Positions 21,223 through 21,976 of a stretch of DNA of 21,976 bases are shown in pieces; the stretch's first letter is position 1; every line of letters starts with the position of its first letter. Source of the DNA: a virus; IMG/VR virus record IMGVR_UViG_3300021075_000019, positions 1 to 21,976 of that record. The stretch is one strand, 5' to 3'. Made by a program: the position numbers and the translations under genes. The notes under the pieces were generated by a model, which was given only the letters and a program-made list of their open reading frames with translations, was not told where the DNA came from and searched no databases.

Positions 21223-21976
21223 TCGGGTCGTTCCTGTGAAGGAATGTGAGAATTTATGCCTATGAGAAGGTGCCCCCATACGGACGCCATCCATAGGCAT
21301 AAATTCGTTATGGGTGTTTTTTTTTAGGTCTGGGAGGTAGTAGGTGACCATGCCGAGGATGGTTTTTTGATGGCGCTCTACGTCGATACGGGCGATGAAG
21401 CCACGTAGGATTTGGTGTTTGGTGATGGGGTCCGCAGTTTGGAGGGATGTTTGGATGGCGGCGATGATTTCGGCGATTCGGTTATGGTCCAGGATGGGAG
21501 GTTCGGGTGGGTCGGATTCAAGGATGGCGATTTGGGCTATGATTTCGTTTTCTTGGTGTTCGAGGGTGGTGAGTTTTTCTACCAGGTGACGGGATTTGCT
21601 GCCAGCTTCGGTGATGATGTCGGTTAGATTTCCGATCTGTCTCTGCGTGTTGGTCAGTTTGCGGTTGAGGTCTTCTATACGTTTGGTGCGGTCCTGGACG
21701 CGGTTGGTTTCTTCGTCCTGGACTACGGTGTACATTTGGATGATGTTTTCGCCGGTGATGATTTGTTCCTGGATGACCTGCAGAACGGCATTTTCCAGGG
21801 GGCGTTTGGGAATTTTGAGGGCATCACAGCCAGCATGACGTTTTTGCCTGGAGCAGGCGTAGTATTCGAAGGGTTCATCGTAGCCTTTGGGTTTGACGGT
21901 GTGCCCGTTCATGGATGATCCACAGCGGGTACAGTAGACCATGCCGGAGAGGATGTAGGGTGAGTTTGCACGACGG
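21211..21976 (-). CDS. Large serine recombinase, C-terminal part (5' end beyond window)
   Basis: The reading frame enters from the right edge as RRANSPYILSGMVYCTRCG, the typical entry into the recombinase zinc beta-ribbon domain: CxxC in VYCTRCG, then YYACS and the last Cys in AGCDA. A coiled coil of about 70 residues follows (VQDRTKRIEDLNRKLTNTQ..., LEHQENEIIAQIAILE), then GFIARIDVERHQ...VTYYLPD. The catalytic Ser domain lies outside. Such enzymes integrate and excise temperate phages or other elements. The last ~45 residues after YYLPDL run across an A9 tract, a 15-bp palindrome and a 12-bp palindrome and look non-conserved. With one more A the frame would stop at 21308-21310 right after PDLKKKHP, so the extended tail may result from an indel or a sequencing error. 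Confidence 0.85.
   Translation of the reverse strand, partial: RRANSPYILSGMVYCTRCGSSMNGHTVKPKGYDEPFEYYACSRQKRHAGCDALKIPKRPLENAVLQVIQEQIITGENIIQMYTVVQDEETNRVQDRTKRIEDLNRKLTNTQRQIGNLTDIITEAGSKSRHLVEKLTTLEHQENEIIAQIAILESDPPEPPILDHNRIAEIIAAIQTSLQTADPITKHQILRGFIARIDVERHQKTILGMVTYYLPDLKKNTHNEFMPMDGVRMGAPSHRHKFSHSFTGTTRTIR
21250..21325 (+). terminator. Long inverted repeat plus T-run: probable end of the late operon (or att-like site)
   Basis: GAATTTATGCCTATG (21250-21264) and CATAGGCATAAATTC (21292-21306) form a perfect 15-bp stem around 27 nt. Ten nt later is T9 (21317-21325). Alternatively CCCATA (21275-21280) pairs with TATGGG (21309-21314) directly before the T-run. Both could terminate plus-strand late transcription before it runs into the recombinase gene. 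The symmetric 57-bp structure beside a serine recombinase could instead be an attachment-site relic. Confidence 0.55.

Noticed and set aside
21395-21918. Plus-strand short frames opposite the recombinase
   Set aside because: They lack ribosome sites and families; the minus frame has a zinc ribbon and coiled coil typical of serine recombinases.

Overview
The window holds most of the structural (late) operon of a tailed temperate phage or prophage, probably siphophage-like. It has terminase, portal and MuF head genes, an HK97-fold capsid, connectors, one tail-tube protein, tail chaperones, a tape measure, Dit and hub proteins and fibres, and no sheath or baseplate-wedge genes. At the right edge, on the opposite strand, lies the C-terminal part of a large serine recombinase, which suggests a lysogenic lifestyle. 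The host cannot be fixed from sequence alone. The bacterial-type sigma-70-like promoters, the strongly G-biased coding strand and a dispersed CCCTCTCCC-TAAA-GGGAGAGGG palindrome would fit a Chloroflexota-like or similar environmental bacterium, but this is only a guess.

Layout, left to right. At <1-727 is the end of the large terminase. At 740-2104 is the portal. At 2183-3772 is a MuF/SPP1 gp7-like minor head protein whose AT-rich C-terminus carries a complete JAMM/JAB metallopeptidase motif. At 3773-5382 is an AT-rich minus-strand cargo island: a small Cys/His protein abutting the MuF stop codon (candidate partner or immunity protein) and an overlapping pair made of an unknown 253-aa protein and a PIN-domain nuclease. 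At 5443-6210 are two strong forward promoters, each followed by a structured leader RNA, on either side of a small unknown gene at 5661. At 6310-8530 are scaffold, major capsid and connector. At 8527-10109 are head-tail joining and tail-completion genes. At 10112-11125 are the tail tube and two chaperone frames joined by a probable -1 frameshift site. At 11091-13382 is the tape measure. At 13382-17303 are a Dit with a large insertion, the hub and a fibre-like protein. At 17307-20116 are two tandem paralogous propeller-like fibres. At 20119-21204 are small genes ending in an XkdX-like protein. The recombinase fragment lies at 21211-21976.

Three kinds of structure are not explained by ordinary phage annotation. 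First, nine copies of one palindromic repeat, all in the same orientation, lie only in the head module; two of them are translated inside genes. Second, the 5' leader at 5481-5660 has two copies of GAGTCAGCAAA that compete for one antisense copy, and one of those copies contains the Shine-Dalgarno of the next gene. Third, the MuF-JAMM fusion together with the abutting reverse-strand gene and PIN pair looks like an exchanged effector cassette within a conserved head operon. The minus-strand cargo genes have extended -10 promoters placed almost on their start codons, so they could be expressed from the lysogen while the plus-strand structural genes are driven by the two strong promoters and by read-through.
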